A DNA stretch of 62,629 nt, taken from the NCBI GenBank assembly GCA_020846655.1, contig JADLDL010000027.1, forward strand, positions 1 to 62,629, in the 5' to 3' direction. Position 1 is the stretch's first letter. Each line of letters begins with the position of its first letter. The notes beneath the pieces are model-generated. The model did no database searches. It worked only from the letters and a program-made list of their open reading frames with translations, and was not told the DNA's origin. Both the position numbers and the translations under genes were made by a program. The DNA is from Saprospiraceae bacterium (GTDB lineage: Bacteria > Bacteroidota > Bacteroidia > Chitinophagales > Saprospiraceae). Of this stretch, positions 28,701-37,454 are shown piece by piece.

Positions 28701-31285
28701 ATGGCGTCAAGGGCTGCCGTGATGTTTTTGCATTTGGCTACCGGAGCCTGCGTATCCACGACGTTTACTTTGAAGGTGTGTGTGGCCACGTTGCCGACAC
28801 CGTCGATGGCAGTATAGGTTACCGTTGTCATACCGAACACGAAGAACGCGCCCGGAGTATGTGTTTTTGTCACAATTACCGGCGGCACCGAGGTGCAGGC
28901 ATCGGTAAAAGTAGGCTCCGTCCAGCTCACTTGCGCCAAACAGCCACCGATGTTGGCATTCACCGTCAGGGTGCTGCCAGGGGCCTGGCCGTCGCCGTTC
29001 CATTGCGGCGGGGTGTTGTCCAGTACATTGACCGAGAAATTGCAAACAGCGTTGTTGCCGTCGGCATCCGCTACGGTATAGGTCACAGTGGTCACACCTT
29101 TATTAAAGGCGGTGGCGCCGGGAATGGAGCCCGTGCCCATGCCGGTCGTTGCGCCGGTCAATTGCCAGCTTACAGAGCTTACGCCACAGTTGTCGGCGTA
29201 CTGACCAGGGGCCAGCGAGCCAATCATACCGGCGCTTAGGCCCAGGTTGCTCAGGTTGATGGCCGTGCAACCCGAATTGGTCGTTACCGACTGGTTGCTC
29301 GGGCAAACGATCTGGGGCGGCAGGTTATCCACCACGTCAATCGTAGCCGTACAAGTTGCTGTGGCGCCAGCCAGGTCGGTCACCGTCAGGGTAACCGTTT
29401 GGTTGGTAGCCAGGTTCATGCAGTTGAACGTGTTCGGCGAAACCGTGATGGTATCGAGGCCGCAGTTGTCCGACGAACCGTTGTCAATCATGGCAGCCGT
29501 GATCGAGGCTTGCCCAGCGGCATTCAGCGGCAGGGTAATGGTCGATACCAGGCAGTTGGCGGTCGGCGGAATGTTTTCTGCCACATTCACGGTGATGTAT
29601 TCCGTCGTTTTGTTGTTGGCCTGGTCTGTCCAGGTGTAGGAAATAATCGTTTGGCCCACCGGGAATTGCAAGGTGGCGCCAGCGCCGCAAATCAGGTTCA
29701 TCCGGCCGCAGTCTTGTGTAAAGGCCGGCAAACCGGACAGGAAGTTCGGGTCGGCTACGCCGTTTACCACAGGAATGCCTTCTGAAAGGGTCACATTCGG
29801 CGAGCAATCGCTCGAACTCGGGTCGTAAAACAACAAACCCGGGTATTCGTAGGTCACCGATGCCGAGCAGTCGCCGGGCGTTACGTTGACGTTGATCGTC
29901 TGACCGGCGGCCGGACCGATCGGCGGTACGTCGTCGATGATGGTCAGGGTAAAGGAACAGGTAGCTGTATTGCCCTGCGCATCCGTAGCCGTCCAAACAA
30001 TCGGCGGCGTGATGCCACCGTACAGGAAGGACTGGCCCGCGAGGGTGTTGGTGAAATTTACGTCGTTGACAATCGAAACGACGCCGCAGTTGTCGCCGGA
30101 GCCCGTGTAATCAAACTCGGTGCCGACGGCTACGTATTCACAGGGGAACGGCGGCGGGCCGCTGGCCGATACTGTCATATTGGCCGGACAAGTAATGGTT
30201 GGCAGTTCGTTGTCCGTCACCACCACGTCGAACGTGCAGGTGGACGTCAGCCCACCGGCATCTTTGGCCTGAAAGGTCACCGTCGTGGTGCCGATCGGGA
30301 AGTTGGCCGTCAGGGTGTTGATGCCGGTCAGCGCAGAGGCTGCCGGAGTAGCGCCCGGAGCCGACCAGGTAAGGGCGGTCACGGCGCAGTTGTCGGTGTA
30401 GGCCGCAGCGGCCAGGTTGGTCATCTGGTACGTGCAGGTTGCCGGGTCGGTGCTCACGTTTTGGGTAGCCGGGCAAGTGACCGTCGGGTTTTCATCGTCG
30501 GTTACCGTTACGTTTACCGTAATATCCAGCGGAGAAAGGTGCATGGGATCCACCAGATCATCATACACGTGGTAGGTGACCAAGGTAGTACCTACATTGA
30601 ACGTGGCCAGGCCAGCGTCGTAGGTGTTCGGGCCAAAGCCCAGGGGCGCCGGCGACTCGGCTTGCACCGTTGCACCGGAAAGGGTGTAGGTTACGGTCGT
30701 ATAGTCAATACAGTTGTCTGCAAATTCCTGGGGCAGCGGCGCAGGACCGCCATTGTCGATACCGAAAATAGAAATGTCAATTGCACCAGCGGAACTGGTA
30801 AACAGGTCCGTCACGGAGCAGTCGCCAGGCGTACCGTCCGAGGTATTCAGGCTTACATCGAAAGAACCCATGCCACTCACCGGCACCGAGGTATCCACAA
30901 TGTTTACGGTGATCTGACGTCGCGGGCTTTCCGAAGCGGGCGAGTTCACAACGTTGCGCACCGATACCCAATAAGTAAAGGAGGAGCCTACATCCGCGCA
31001 GGAAAAAGACAGGGAATTGCCCAAATACGTCCCACCCGAAGCAGCATCATAGAAGCGGGTAAAGAGATAAGGGCAGTCCGAAACGAAAAAAGAAGAAACG
31101 ACAAAACCATTGAGGTCTGCCACGCCGGGGGCTACGGCATCCACCGACAGGTTAAAAGTCGGAATCGGGGCATACAGAGGAAGGGGATCCAATGTACATT
31201 GCGCTGACGCCCGCGCCACGGAGAGCATCAATAGCGCAGTGGTCAACATCGGCATCAGCCAACGCTGAGTCAGGTTGCTGTTCAT
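22751..31285 (-). CDS. Giant HYR-repeat T9SS type A protein with SprB, cohesin-like and dockerin-like modules
   Basis: A 2844-residue secreted protein. From the N-terminus: signal peptide (LMLSVARASA|QC), about 20 HYR or HYR-like units that fill most of the protein (recurring xTVTCPxxxxV and SxDNCG/SDNC), an SprB-type repeat (GSGTFTYSWSNNGNTATI), a cohesin-like domain (about 24020-24430), a carboxypeptidase-regulatory-like module, a dockerin-like module with the calcium loop DVNNNGKVDLPDY (about 23480-23840), a second cohesin-like domain and a type A sorting domain (YQNQPNPFRSETTIGF ... MILID). It is probably a long surface adhesin or scaffold. The start at 31285 is preferred over 31354, which lies before the signal sequence. 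Confidence 0.85.
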   Translation of the reverse strand: MNSNLTQRWLMPMLTTALLMLSVARASAQCTLDPLPLYAPIPTFNLSVDAVAPGVADLNGFVVSSFFVSDCPYLFTRFYDAASGGTYLGNSLSFSCADVGSSFTYWVSVRNVVNSPASESPRRQITVNIVDTSVPVSGMGSFDVSLNTSDGTPGDCSVTDLFTSSAGAIDISIFGIDNGGPAPLPQEFADNCIDYTTVTYTLSGATVQAESPAPLGFGPNTYDAGLATFNVGTTLVTYHVYDDLVDPMHLSPLDITVNVTVTDDENPTVTCPATQNVSTDPATCTYQMTNLAAAAYTDNCAVTALTWSAPGATPAASALTGINTLTANFPIGTTTVTFQAKDAGGLTSTCTFDVVVTDNELPTITCPANMTVSASGPPPFPCEYVAVGTEFDYTGSGDNCGVVSIVNDVNFTNTLAGQSFLYGGITPPIVWTATDAQGNTATCSFTLTIIDDVPPIGPAAGQTINVNVTPGDCSASVTYEYPGLLFYDPSSSDCSPNVTLSEGIPVVNGVADPNFLSGLPAFTQDCGRMNLICGAGATLQFPVGQTIISYTWTDQANNKTTEYITVNVAENIPPTANCLVSTITLPLNAAGQASITAAMIDNGSSDNCGLDTITVSPNTFNCMNLATNQTVTLTVTDLAGATATCTATIDVVDNLPPQIVCPSNQSVTTNSGCTAINLSNLGLSAGMIGSLAPGQYADNCGVSSVSWQLTGATTGMGTGSIPGATAFNKGVTTVTYTVADADGNNAVCNFSVNVLDNTPPQWNGDGQAPGSTLTVNANIGGCLAQVSWTEPTFTDACTSVPPVIVTKTHTPGAFFVFGMTTVTYTAIDGVGNVATHTFKVNVVDTQAPVAKCKNITAALDAMGTVTVTAPQVDNLSTDNCFFTFTSPNVVYTCNNLGTNTYTLQITDGSGNTSTCASTVTVVDNLLPVALCNNVSPIELEPDGTYLLNAAVVDNNSTDNTFPACPMGYDISFNGSAYDALYEFNCADLGTHVLTLKVTDAAGNTAVCTQNVLVKDVTSPAITAPANVTISCDASTAPANTGTFSGVSDNCDLSVEVVQLADLVLPGLCLNSKTIIRTWKASDDSGNTTTVSQSIFVQDVVQPVFTVEDEINLQTDDPNFCDAPLTLAITASNVSDNCSDFSQLSLSYTIDYPTPDYGFVDVLVPVAGDTIPVAFFPIGTTVVTWFVSDACGNTSSVSQTINVDDTQAPIFFNGYESNCGKTYVFPNTTGSCSNLFTWARPNSFFGHVGDCLDFTITENIDNATVSVPVNLTNPFDYNATFSFQVFPTAQFPVGVTTVSYIATDAVGNSSTCSFTVEVQDVQAPALTCPPNQILAATCPTAQIPNYTNLVQVADNCPGNVAVTQSIAPGTTLGAIFAPNAPAAGNQFSIVITGDEGYNTSTCTFTVTLVDGDAPIPTVAVLPALIDSCGTLVVFAPSATDPCNPNAPTIYGTPSTPVGPFLNTNPPSYQLSPGNYVITWVYNDGNGNISTQPQNITVLVDNFPPVAICVPNLTLNLDPVTGAVSVLPTQLNNGSYDPNDCGPLTYSVSPATLNCSNAGPSPTAVTLTVKDAKDNPATCSTTITVKDVTSPILSTPPVNITIEACDTIPAPVTLTATDACAGTSTITPIQVSTQDTTGGLLKYNYVITRTWTTSDPSGNTAVATRTITVKDTKKPQFVGAPAMVMVTTDPDRVTCDDTVTFNILPFVQDCATGADLSVTNNKEPGDGANLSAIFAVGTHTVVFTATDISGNSATYALTVVVKDGTPPTAVCINGVSASLQPSGTVVVNVAQFNNNSYDNCSANLSLKIQRLDKLPLETPTNSLTYDCNDADGATQHPVKLFVTDAAGNVSMCETYIVIQDNVDPTITLCPTDKTVPCTDSLSTQDHGTAIATDNCPNNVTMSFEDLAEPDTSGQYCYLIHRVWIASDLANNSATCVQTFNIVDTVAPVLSQYPVNITISCSENLSPPSNITASDNCSDSLAVMFVQDTTDIAQGLCGKYSYKVTRTRTAVDDCGNTISYTNTITVVDDEAPQFLGMPDTITVQSANFPANQNCLVPVTFDVSQYLFDCAPVGELLVLNDAPQGNDSLIASGNYAVGAYLIHFTATDPCGNVGEDSVVVNVIDNSKPTAICNNNVVISLGTDGQATIQADDIDLGSSDNCGIDTMFLNASTFDCADLGPQAVTLTVVDPYGNSNTCTVNVNVTLGNGAGFNLTTTGTAETYFGADNGSATALASGGSGTFTYSWSNNGNTATINNLGAGVYTVSVTDTGTGCVQTDTAIVQAGAKLTITVGNVSGTQGAIVQVPVTVTNFNAMVGLSFSMNVTNATVGTIVGNTNVNAALGSPAITVVGTSLTVFWANATPLTLANGDKLFDLNVQLGTAPVGSTSPVTIDGTPTVLSFQQDSLGTIVATMANLVPGSVTIDAVAADDIIISGLIKTWAGAGTPVPGVTVGLTGSVTNSVITDVPGTYSFTLPSPTTGTITPKKSVTSNFSQGINVGDLLAIQNHAASVLTLSSPFQYVAGDVNNNGKVDLPDYLLVQQLILGTVQHYSNAAPDWKFIPTNYVFPSPNPLSVPYPQTASFACCYDSIMDFNAIRIGDVTGNAPVNNISNQVDNRSGNTFQFRLEEQSVRAGELISVPFKASDFTGRQAYQMTITFDPNVLELADLNMGALPGLSNANFGTAHLADGYLTTLWVSVDPLTLPEGEVLFTLTFKALADETSLSNVLRPGSSVTYAEALDADGNSMDIEFDWAQALANNDLDRSTFALYQNQPNPFRSETTIGFRLPQAGRAALRVYSTDGRLVKTVVGNFSQGYNVVEFRKDEFGAPGVYWYELETPMYSDRKKMILID

Positions 31286-31877
31286 GGTCAAAATGTTTGA
31301 TGAGTAGGGAAAATAAATGGGAAGGATTCTGAAGAAGTGTACTATTCTCTTCATTAAAGCGATCGGTTTGGAATGATAAAAAGTAGTTACAACAGGTTTC
31401 GTGCTAGTGAAAACGACTAGGATAGAGACTATTGTGAGAAACCATTTGGGTGTAAAACCGACCGACGGGAGAGATTAAATGATTAAAAAGCGGCACAAGT
31501 GTACGGCGAAAAGTCTAAACCGTTCAAACTATTTTTCTTGTCAGGTTTAGGCAAAAACAATGCAAATAATTGCAAATCAAGCAAATAAGCATTTCATATG
31601 TTCGTCAAGATGCCAGTACCAGTGCGTCAGAAAGCCGTAAAAAAACAGGCTGGTTTACAGCCATTTTACTAGTCGCCAAAAACCGTACCAATTTTACGGT
31701 AAGTTCTGATTACATTTTTTTACAGCATAGACGGCGTTCCAACATCCTCGTCACATCCCACTCCAAGGCGTCTGCCTGTTTTGAATTGCCTCAAATTCCT
31801 AAAAACCACCGAAATTGCCGCCGAAACGGCGCATTCCAGCCACTCATCCATTCCCATCCGCCACCCGTTCCAGTTTT
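31286..31877. other. Intergenic region between divergent giant surface gene and corA
   Basis: About 590 bp with no convincing gene. It is AT-rich near 31480-31740. Three GCAAAT copies lie at 31562, 31572 and 31581, roughly one helical turn apart, and may be a binding site. I could not find a TAnnTTTG element for either flanking gene. Confidence 0.5.
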
Positions 31878-32936
31878 ATGTCCAGGAAAAAACACAAAAA
31901 TATCCGGAAAAAAGGCCTGCCCCCCGGCACCCTGGTGTACACCGGCTCCCGCTCGGAAAACCCTTCCTCTGTGATGACGGTTTGGTACAACGAAGCACAA
32001 TACGCCGAACAAGCCGGCTGCAACCCCGATTGGCGCCACCGGCAGCCCGGTGTGCTCTGGCTCGACGTCCGAAGCCTCTCCGACACTACCCTAGTCGGCC
32101 AACTCGGCCAGGAATTCGAACTCCACCCCCTCGCCATCGAAGATATTCTGGATACCCAGCAACGCGCCAAACTGGAAGAATACGACAACGGCCTGTTTTT
32201 TACCATCCACAATTTCCGCCTCGAATCCAGCCCGCTGGAACTCGTCAGCGAACAAATCGCCCTGTACATGGGCCCCAACTTTGTCCTGTCCTTCCAGGAA
32301 GACCCCGACGATACCTTTCTCAACATCCGCAAACGAGCCCAGGAAGGGATCGGCCGCCTGCGCAAAAAAAACGCCGACTACCTCACCTACGCCCTGCTCG
32401 ATACCATCATCGACAACTACTACCTGGTGCTCGATGATATTGAAAATCAATTGCTTGATATTGAAACCGTGCTGCACAATACCGGCGCAGACGCCAGTTG
32501 CCGCAGCCGGATTTTCGACCTCAAACACATCATCAAACAGTTCCGGCACCGCATCATCCCCCTCCGCGACGCCGTTACCCGCTTCTACCGCTCCGATTGC
32601 CCCTTCGTCGACGAAGTCAACCGACCCTACCTGCGCGACCTCACCGACCATGTCGCTCAAATCCTCGACAGCATCGACAACTACCGCGAGCTGCTCGCCG
32701 GCGTCGAGTCCTTTTACCAAGCCGAAGTCAGCAACCGCATGAACAACGTCATGCGGCTGCTCACCATCATCAGCACCATTTTTATTCCATTGTCTTTCCT
32801 GGCGGGCGTGTACGGCATGAATTTCGACAACATGCCCGAACTCCACTGGCGCTACGGCTATTTCACCATCCTGGGCCTCATGTTCAGCGCCTCCATCGGG
32901 ATGTTGTACTATTTCCGGCGCAAACGCTGGCTCTGA
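31878..32936 (+). CDS. corA: Magnesium/cobalt transport protein CorA
   Basis: Forms a pentameric Mg2+ (Co2+, Ni2+) channel in the inner membrane. The 352-residue protein has the usual large N-terminal cytoplasmic funnel domain (HPLAIEDILDTQQRAKLEEYDN is a family signature), a long stalk helix and two C-terminal transmembrane helices; the first (LTIISTIFIPLSFLAGVY) ends in the selectivity motif YGMNF. The tail is basic (RRKRWL). I chose the ATG at 31878 (MSRKKHKNIRKKG) because upstream residues to 31815 are atypical. It converges on the peptidase gene with two bases between stop codons. Confidence 0.93.
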   Translation: MSRKKHKNIRKKGLPPGTLVYTGSRSENPSSVMTVWYNEAQYAEQAGCNPDWRHRQPGVLWLDVRSLSDTTLVGQLGQEFELHPLAIEDILDTQQRAKLEEYDNGLFFTIHNFRLESSPLELVSEQIALYMGPNFVLSFQEDPDDTFLNIRKRAQEGIGRLRKKNADYLTYALLDTIIDNYYLVLDDIENQLLDIETVLHNTGADASCRSRIFDLKHIIKQFRHRIIPLRDAVTRFYRSDCPFVDEVNRPYLRDLTDHVAQILDSIDNYRELLAGVESFYQAEVSNRMNNVMRLLTIISTIFIPLSFLAGVYGMNFDNMPELHWRYGYFTILGLMFSASIGMLYYFRRKRWL

Positions 32937-32938
32937 AC

Positions 32939-35095
32939 TCAATACACCGGCGCCACCTTCATTTGATACAACATAAACGACAACATGTCGGCCGCCTCTT
33001 CCAACAACTTGGACGTAGGCTTGCCCGCGCCATGCCCAGCGCTGGTTTCAATCCGGATCAACACCGGGCTTTCACCTTTCTGGTGCTCCTGCAACGCTGC
33101 CGCAAATTTGAACGAGTGCGCCGGCACCACGCGGTCGTCGTGGTCGGCCGTGGTGATCAGGGTCGCCGGATAAGCCGTGTCCTGTATCCTGTGCAAGGGC
33201 GAATACCGAATCAGGCACTCGAATTCCTCTTTGTTATCGCTACGCCCGTAATCCACCGCCCAGGCATACCCAATGGTAAAGCGGTGGTAGCGCAACATGT
33301 CGAGCACGCCCACCCTCGGAAAACAGACCCCGAACAACTCGGGCCGCTGGGTCATGCAGGCGCCCACCAGCAAGCCGCCGTTGGAGCCGCCCTCGATCGC
33401 CAGCCGCGCCGGCGAGGTGTATTTTTTGTCAATCAAATATTCGGCCGCGCCGATAAAATCGTCAAACACATTTTGCTTCTGGCATTTGGTGCCGGCCTTG
33501 TGCCATTTCTCGCCAAACTCGCCGCCGCCACGAATGTTGGCCACCACATAAATGCCGTTGTTTTCCAACAACGCCGCCCGTGTTGCCGAGAAGCCCGGCG
33601 TCACCGACACATTAAACCCGCCGTAGCCATACAGCAGCGTGGGGTTTTGCCCGTCATACGTGATGTTCTTTTTCCGGGTGATAAACATGGGCACCCGCGT
33701 GCCGTCTTTGCTGGTGTACCATACCTGCTCGGTGGTGAAGGCCTCGGGGTTAAAATCCAGTTTCGGCGCCTTGAACACCTTCGACTCCAGGGTATTCATG
33801 TCGAGGGTGTAGGTCGTGGAAGGCCGCAAAAATGATTGAAACGAATAAAACGCCTGCGGGTCGCCTTTTTCGCCTTCCACCGCCGTGACGGTGCCGATTT
33901 CGGGCAAAGCAATGTCTTTCAACAAGTTCCCCTGCACGTCAAACACCCGCAAGGCGCCGGCTGCGTTGTGCAGGTACGAACAAACGATTTTGTCGCCGCA
34001 CAACACGGCGGCTTGCAGCACGTCGCTGCTGTCTTCCGGCACCAGGGTTTTCCAGTTGGCTTCCGCAGGCTCAGTGGTGTTCACCAGGATCAGGCGCTGG
34101 TTGGGGGCCTGGTGGTTGGTCAGCACCAGCAGATCGTCGCCCAGGTTGTCCACCACCGAAAAATCGTGGTCGAAGCGGGTGTACACCGGCGTGAAACCGT
34201 CCTGTTTTTTGGATAAATCTTTAAACGCCAGGGTATTGCCGCTGGTGCTTTCGCTGCTGACCAGGAGCAGAAAGCGCTCGTCGTCGGTCGTACCGGCATT
34301 GAAATAGTGGTCCGGGTGTTTTTTATCGCTGAACACCAACTGGTCCGAGCCTTGCAGCATGCCGAGTTGGTGGTAATAAATGGCGCTGTTTTGGTTAGCG
34401 GCAGTCAGTTTGCCGCCGGCTTTGGGCTCCGGGTAGCGGGTGTAGTAAAACCCGTTGCCAGCCCAGGCGATACCCGAAAACTTGGCCCATTCGATCCGGT
34501 CTTCCAGCATCTGCCCGCTTTGCAGGTCCTTGACCTGGATCGTGCGCCAGTCCGACCCGCCCTTGGAAATGCCGTAGGCGAGGTAGCGGCCATCGGCCGA
34601 AAACGCGTATTCCTGTAGCGAACTGGTGCCGTCGGCGCTGAACGTGTTCGGGTCGAGCACCACCTTCGGCGCCGCCTCTAGTTGGTCCTGGCCATAGAGC
34701 ACGCTTTGGTTTTGCAAGCCGTCGTTTTTGAAAAAATAGTACTTGCCGGCTTTTTTGAAGGGCGTGCCGTATTTTTCAAAATTCCAGATTTGCTCGAGGC
34801 GTTTTTTGATGGAATCCCGGAACGGAATTTGGCTGAGGTAGCCGAAGGTGACCAGGTTTTCTTTTTGTACCCAGTCTTTGGTTTCAGCGCTCTGGTCGTC
34901 TTCCAGCCAGCGGTAGGGGTCTTTGATGGGGGTGCCAAAATAGGCATCGGACACGGACGTGTCTTTTCGGGTGTACGGGTAGGTCACGGGTATCTTTTTA
35001 AATTCCAGAGAGCTAGGTTTGGGAGCGGGGCCGCTACAGGCCGCCGGTAGCAGGAGAAAGGCGTACCAACAATTTTTTAAAAAATACGTTCGCAT
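32939..35095 (-). CDS. Prolyl oligopeptidase family serine peptidase (S9A), lipoprotein
   Basis: Cleaves peptides after proline in the periplasm or at a membrane surface. The 718-residue protein opens with a lipoprotein signal (LLLPAAC|SG). A seven-bladed propeller follows (about 75-440), which gates access, then an alpha/beta-hydrolase domain. The catalytic triad is visible: Ser571 in GGSNGG, the Asp of ADHDDRV near 654, and His688 in SAGHGAGK. The N-terminal DPYRWLED is a family hallmark. The open frame runs upstream to 35614 but the lipoprotein signal fixes the start at 35095. Confidence 0.93.
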   Translation of the reverse strand: MRTYFLKNCWYAFLLLPAACSGPAPKPSSLEFKKIPVTYPYTRKDTSVSDAYFGTPIKDPYRWLEDDQSAETKDWVQKENLVTFGYLSQIPFRDSIKKRLEQIWNFEKYGTPFKKAGKYYFFKNDGLQNQSVLYGQDQLEAAPKVVLDPNTFSADGTSSLQEYAFSADGRYLAYGISKGGSDWRTIQVKDLQSGQMLEDRIEWAKFSGIAWAGNGFYYTRYPEPKAGGKLTAANQNSAIYYHQLGMLQGSDQLVFSDKKHPDHYFNAGTTDDERFLLLVSSESTSGNTLAFKDLSKKQDGFTPVYTRFDHDFSVVDNLGDDLLVLTNHQAPNQRLILVNTTEPAEANWKTLVPEDSSDVLQAAVLCGDKIVCSYLHNAAGALRVFDVQGNLLKDIALPEIGTVTAVEGEKGDPQAFYSFQSFLRPSTTYTLDMNTLESKVFKAPKLDFNPEAFTTEQVWYTSKDGTRVPMFITRKKNITYDGQNPTLLYGYGGFNVSVTPGFSATRAALLENNGIYVVANIRGGGEFGEKWHKAGTKCQKQNVFDDFIGAAEYLIDKKYTSPARLAIEGGSNGGLLVGACMTQRPELFGVCFPRVGVLDMLRYHRFTIGYAWAVDYGRSDNKEEFECLIRYSPLHRIQDTAYPATLITTADHDDRVVPAHSFKFAAALQEHQKGESPVLIRIETSAGHGAGKPTSKLLEEAADMLSFMLYQMKVAPVY

Positions 35096-35118
35096 CAGGA
35101 TAGAAGTTTTAACTGGAC

Positions 35119-35126
35119 TACTTTTG
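35119..35126 (+). promoter_or_regulatory. Bacteroidota -7 promoter element (TACTTTTG)
   Basis: Perfect TAnnTTTG match 63 bp before the ATG at 35189; no TTTG at -33. It probably drives the 35189 gene and murB. Confidence 0.5.
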
Positions 35127-35188
35127 CCGCTGCAAAATAGGAAACCGTTCACACATCCCTTCCACCAGCGCCCAACACCGCCTTTTTT

Positions 35189-36397
35189 ATGTTGAAAAGA
35201 TCTTGGATAGCAGCCTTTTTCTTCTGCTGCCAAACGGCCGTTTCCGCCCAAACCCTCGAATTTCCCAGCCTCGATGCCCTGCCGCCGCTGGACAGCCTCG
35301 ACGACGAATCGCTGGCCGAACAGGCCCGGCAACTCATCAACCGCGCCGCCGATATTTTGCAGGTTTTTGAACAAGATGCCCAACAAACAGCCTCGGCCCG
35401 GGTTGCCCTGGAAGAACAACTCGCCGGAGCCAAAGCCGACAGCACCAGCAGTCCCGACTTTCTGAAAGAACTGGAAAACGCCCTGAAAAGCGCTAAAAAA
35501 AGCGAAAAAGCCGCGCTGAAACAAGCGCAAAAAGCGCAAAAAGTAGTCGAAGGGGTGGAAAAGACAGCCGAAATGGCTCCTGCCGAGCAACGCAAAAATT
35601 TGCCGAAGGCGCACAAAAACCTCTCGGCGCTACTCCCCAAACCCCCGCCGCCGCCGCCCGCCGAACAACCCATCGCCGAGGTCATCGGTACGGTGGCCGT
35701 CACGGACCCCGCCGGCCAGGCGCCCGCGCCCACCGAACAGGCGCCGGAGCCCGTCGTACAGGATACCCTGACCAGCACACCCGCTACGAGCGAAGAACCG
35801 CCCGCCGCTAAATCCAAAAAAGATAAAAAAACAGCGCCCAGCGGCCCCAAATTCAAAGCCTACGACCCGGCCGCCGACGTGTTGCTCAACCCGCCGGCGC
35901 GGCCCTGTGCGTTCGTGTCGGACATCCGCGATGAATTTTCCGGCGAACGCCGGCGCGAAACGCCCACCGAAGAACTCTTCCGATACACCAACCCGGTGCT
36001 CAAGCCCTATTTGCAAGACCGCGACCACGTGCTCTGCCAGGCCAGCCTGTCGACCGGCAACGGCGCCTACCTGCTCAACCTGCTCTTCACGCTCAACGAC
36101 GCCAACGCCCGCCGCTCCTTCGGCAGCCTGCCACGCAACGGCGTGCTGATCCTGAAATTCCTCGACGGCGAAACCTTTACCCTCTACAACCTCCGCAGCG
36201 ACGAGGGCCAACCCAGTCCCGACAACCAGGTGTTTACCTTCCGCGGCCAGTTTGCCGTAGAGCCGGGTATGTTTAAAAAAATGCAGAAATCCCTGCTCGA
36301 CAAAGCCCGCGTCGCCTGGAGCACCGGCTACGAAGACTACGACGTGCAAAACGTGGATTTTTTGCAGCGCCAACTGACTTGTTTGTTAAAAAATTGA
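35189..36397 (+). CDS. Hypothetical secreted coiled-coil protein
   Basis: A 402-residue protein with a signal peptide (FFFCCQTAVSA|QT). Residues ~25-145 are Ala/Glu/Lys-rich and helical, likely a coiled coil. A Pro/Ala/Thr-rich linker follows (about 150-230, with a run of prolines), then a compact C-terminal domain (about 235-400; PCAFVSDIRDEFSG, GVLILKFLDGETFTLYN). I recognise no family. It precedes murB by 46 bp on the same strand and probably shares its transcript, which would fit a role in the cell envelope. Confidence 0.68.
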   Translation: MLKRSWIAAFFFCCQTAVSAQTLEFPSLDALPPLDSLDDESLAEQARQLINRAADILQVFEQDAQQTASARVALEEQLAGAKADSTSSPDFLKELENALKSAKKSEKAALKQAQKAQKVVEGVEKTAEMAPAEQRKNLPKAHKNLSALLPKPPPPPPAEQPIAEVIGTVAVTDPAGQAPAPTEQAPEPVVQDTLTSTPATSEEPPAAKSKKDKKTAPSGPKFKAYDPAADVLLNPPARPCAFVSDIRDEFSGERRRETPTEELFRYTNPVLKPYLQDRDHVLCQASLSTGNGAYLLNLLFTLNDANARRSFGSLPRNGVLILKFLDGETFTLYNLRSDEGQPSPDNQVFTFRGQFAVEPGMFKKMQKSLLDKARVAWSTGYEDYDVQNVDFLQRQLTCLLKN

Positions 36398-36443
36398 TTT
36401 CCTGCCCGGCAACGCAACAGGCGCCCGGGCCGCCGTGCCGCTC

Positions 36444-37454
36444 ATGACGATCCGCGAAAACGTTTCCCTGCTGCCCTACAACACCTTCGGCATCCCCGCC
36501 CAGGCGGCGTATTTTCTGGACATCCATTCCATCGACGAACTGCGCGCCGCCCTGCCGCGCGCCACCTTGCCGCTGCTCATCCTCGGCGGCGGCAGCAACA
36601 TGTTGTTCACCCAACATTGGCCGGGCCTGGTGCTGCGCAACCGCCTGCGCGGCATCGAAGTCCAGCGCCGGTTCAGACACCGCGTTTGGGTGCGCATTGG
36701 CGCCGGCGAAACCTGGCACGATGTCGTGCAGTGGGCTGTCAGGCAAGGCTTCGGCGGTATCGAAAACCTCAGCCTGATCCCCGGCTCGGCAGGCGCCGCT
36801 CCGGTACAAAACATCGGCGCTTACGGCGTCGAACTCAAGGATGTTTTTGTCCAACTCGAAGCCCTCGACTTGCAGAGTGGCCGCCTCGTGGTGTTCCGGC
36901 GGGCGGCCTGCCGCTTCGGCTACCGCGACAGTGTGTTCAAACACGAGGGCAAAGGCCGCTATTGCATCACCGCCGTCACGCTCTCGCTCAGCACCAGCCG
37001 GCACCAGCTCCGGCTCAGTTACGGCGACATCACCCGCACGCTCCACAGCATGGGCGTCGAACGCCCCGGCATTGCCGACATCAGCGAGGCCATCATCCGC
37101 ATTCGTTCCTCCAAACTGCCCGACCCCGCCCGGATCGGCAACTGCGGCAGTTTTTTCAAAAATCCGGAAGTCGAACGCGGCGTTTTGGTACAAATCCAGC
37201 AGCATTACCCGCAGGCGCCGCACTACGAGCTGCCGGGAGACCGCGTCAAAATACCGGCCGGCTGGCTGATTGAACAATGTGGTTGGAAAGGCAAACGCGT
37301 GGGCAACACCGGCTGCTACGAAAAGCAGGCGCTGGTGCTGGTCAATTACGGCGGCGCGACGGGCGAAGAAGTGAAAAACCTGGCTTTTGCAATCATCGAC
37401 TCGGTAGAACAGCGGTTCGGCATCCGCCTGGAACCGGAAGTGAATATGTTATAA
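36444..37454 (+). CDS. murB: UDP-N-acetylenolpyruvoylglucosamine reductase (MurB)
   Basis: Reduces UDP-N-acetylenolpyruvylglucosamine to UDP-N-acetylmuramate with NADPH and FAD, the second step of peptidoglycan precursor synthesis in the cytoplasm. The 336-residue protein has the FAD-binding region (LLILGGGSNMLF, then GSAGAAPVQNIGAYGVEL), the CRFGYRDSVFK substrate-binding stretch, GSFFKNP with the proton-donating serine, and the C-terminal EPEV glutamate, so all active-site residues are present. Its length fits the type I (E. coli-like) class. I took the ATG at 36444 rather than an in-frame GTG at 36435. Its 3' end overlaps the convergent WD40 gene by six bases. Confidence 0.94.
   Translation: MTIRENVSLLPYNTFGIPAQAAYFLDIHSIDELRAALPRATLPLLILGGGSNMLFTQHWPGLVLRNRLRGIEVQRRFRHRVWVRIGAGETWHDVVQWAVRQGFGGIENLSLIPGSAGAAPVQNIGAYGVELKDVFVQLEALDLQSGRLVVFRRAACRFGYRDSVFKHEGKGRYCITAVTLSLSTSRHQLRLSYGDITRTLHSMGVERPGIADISEAIIRIRSSKLPDPARIGNCGSFFKNPEVERGVLVQIQQHYPQAPHYELPGDRVKIPAGWLIEQCGWKGKRVGNTGCYEKQALVLVNYGGATGEEVKNLAFAIIDSVEQRFGIRLEPEVNML

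Noticed and set aside
22751-31285. Regular repeats that could suggest a CRISPR array
   Set aside because: The repeats are protein-coding HYR units of about 75-90 residues with diverged DNA, not short identical repeats with unique spacers.
35095-35614. 173-residue extension of the prolyl oligopeptidase
   Set aside because: The frame overlaps the divergent gene at 35189 and lies before a clear lipoprotein signal; it is open only by chance.
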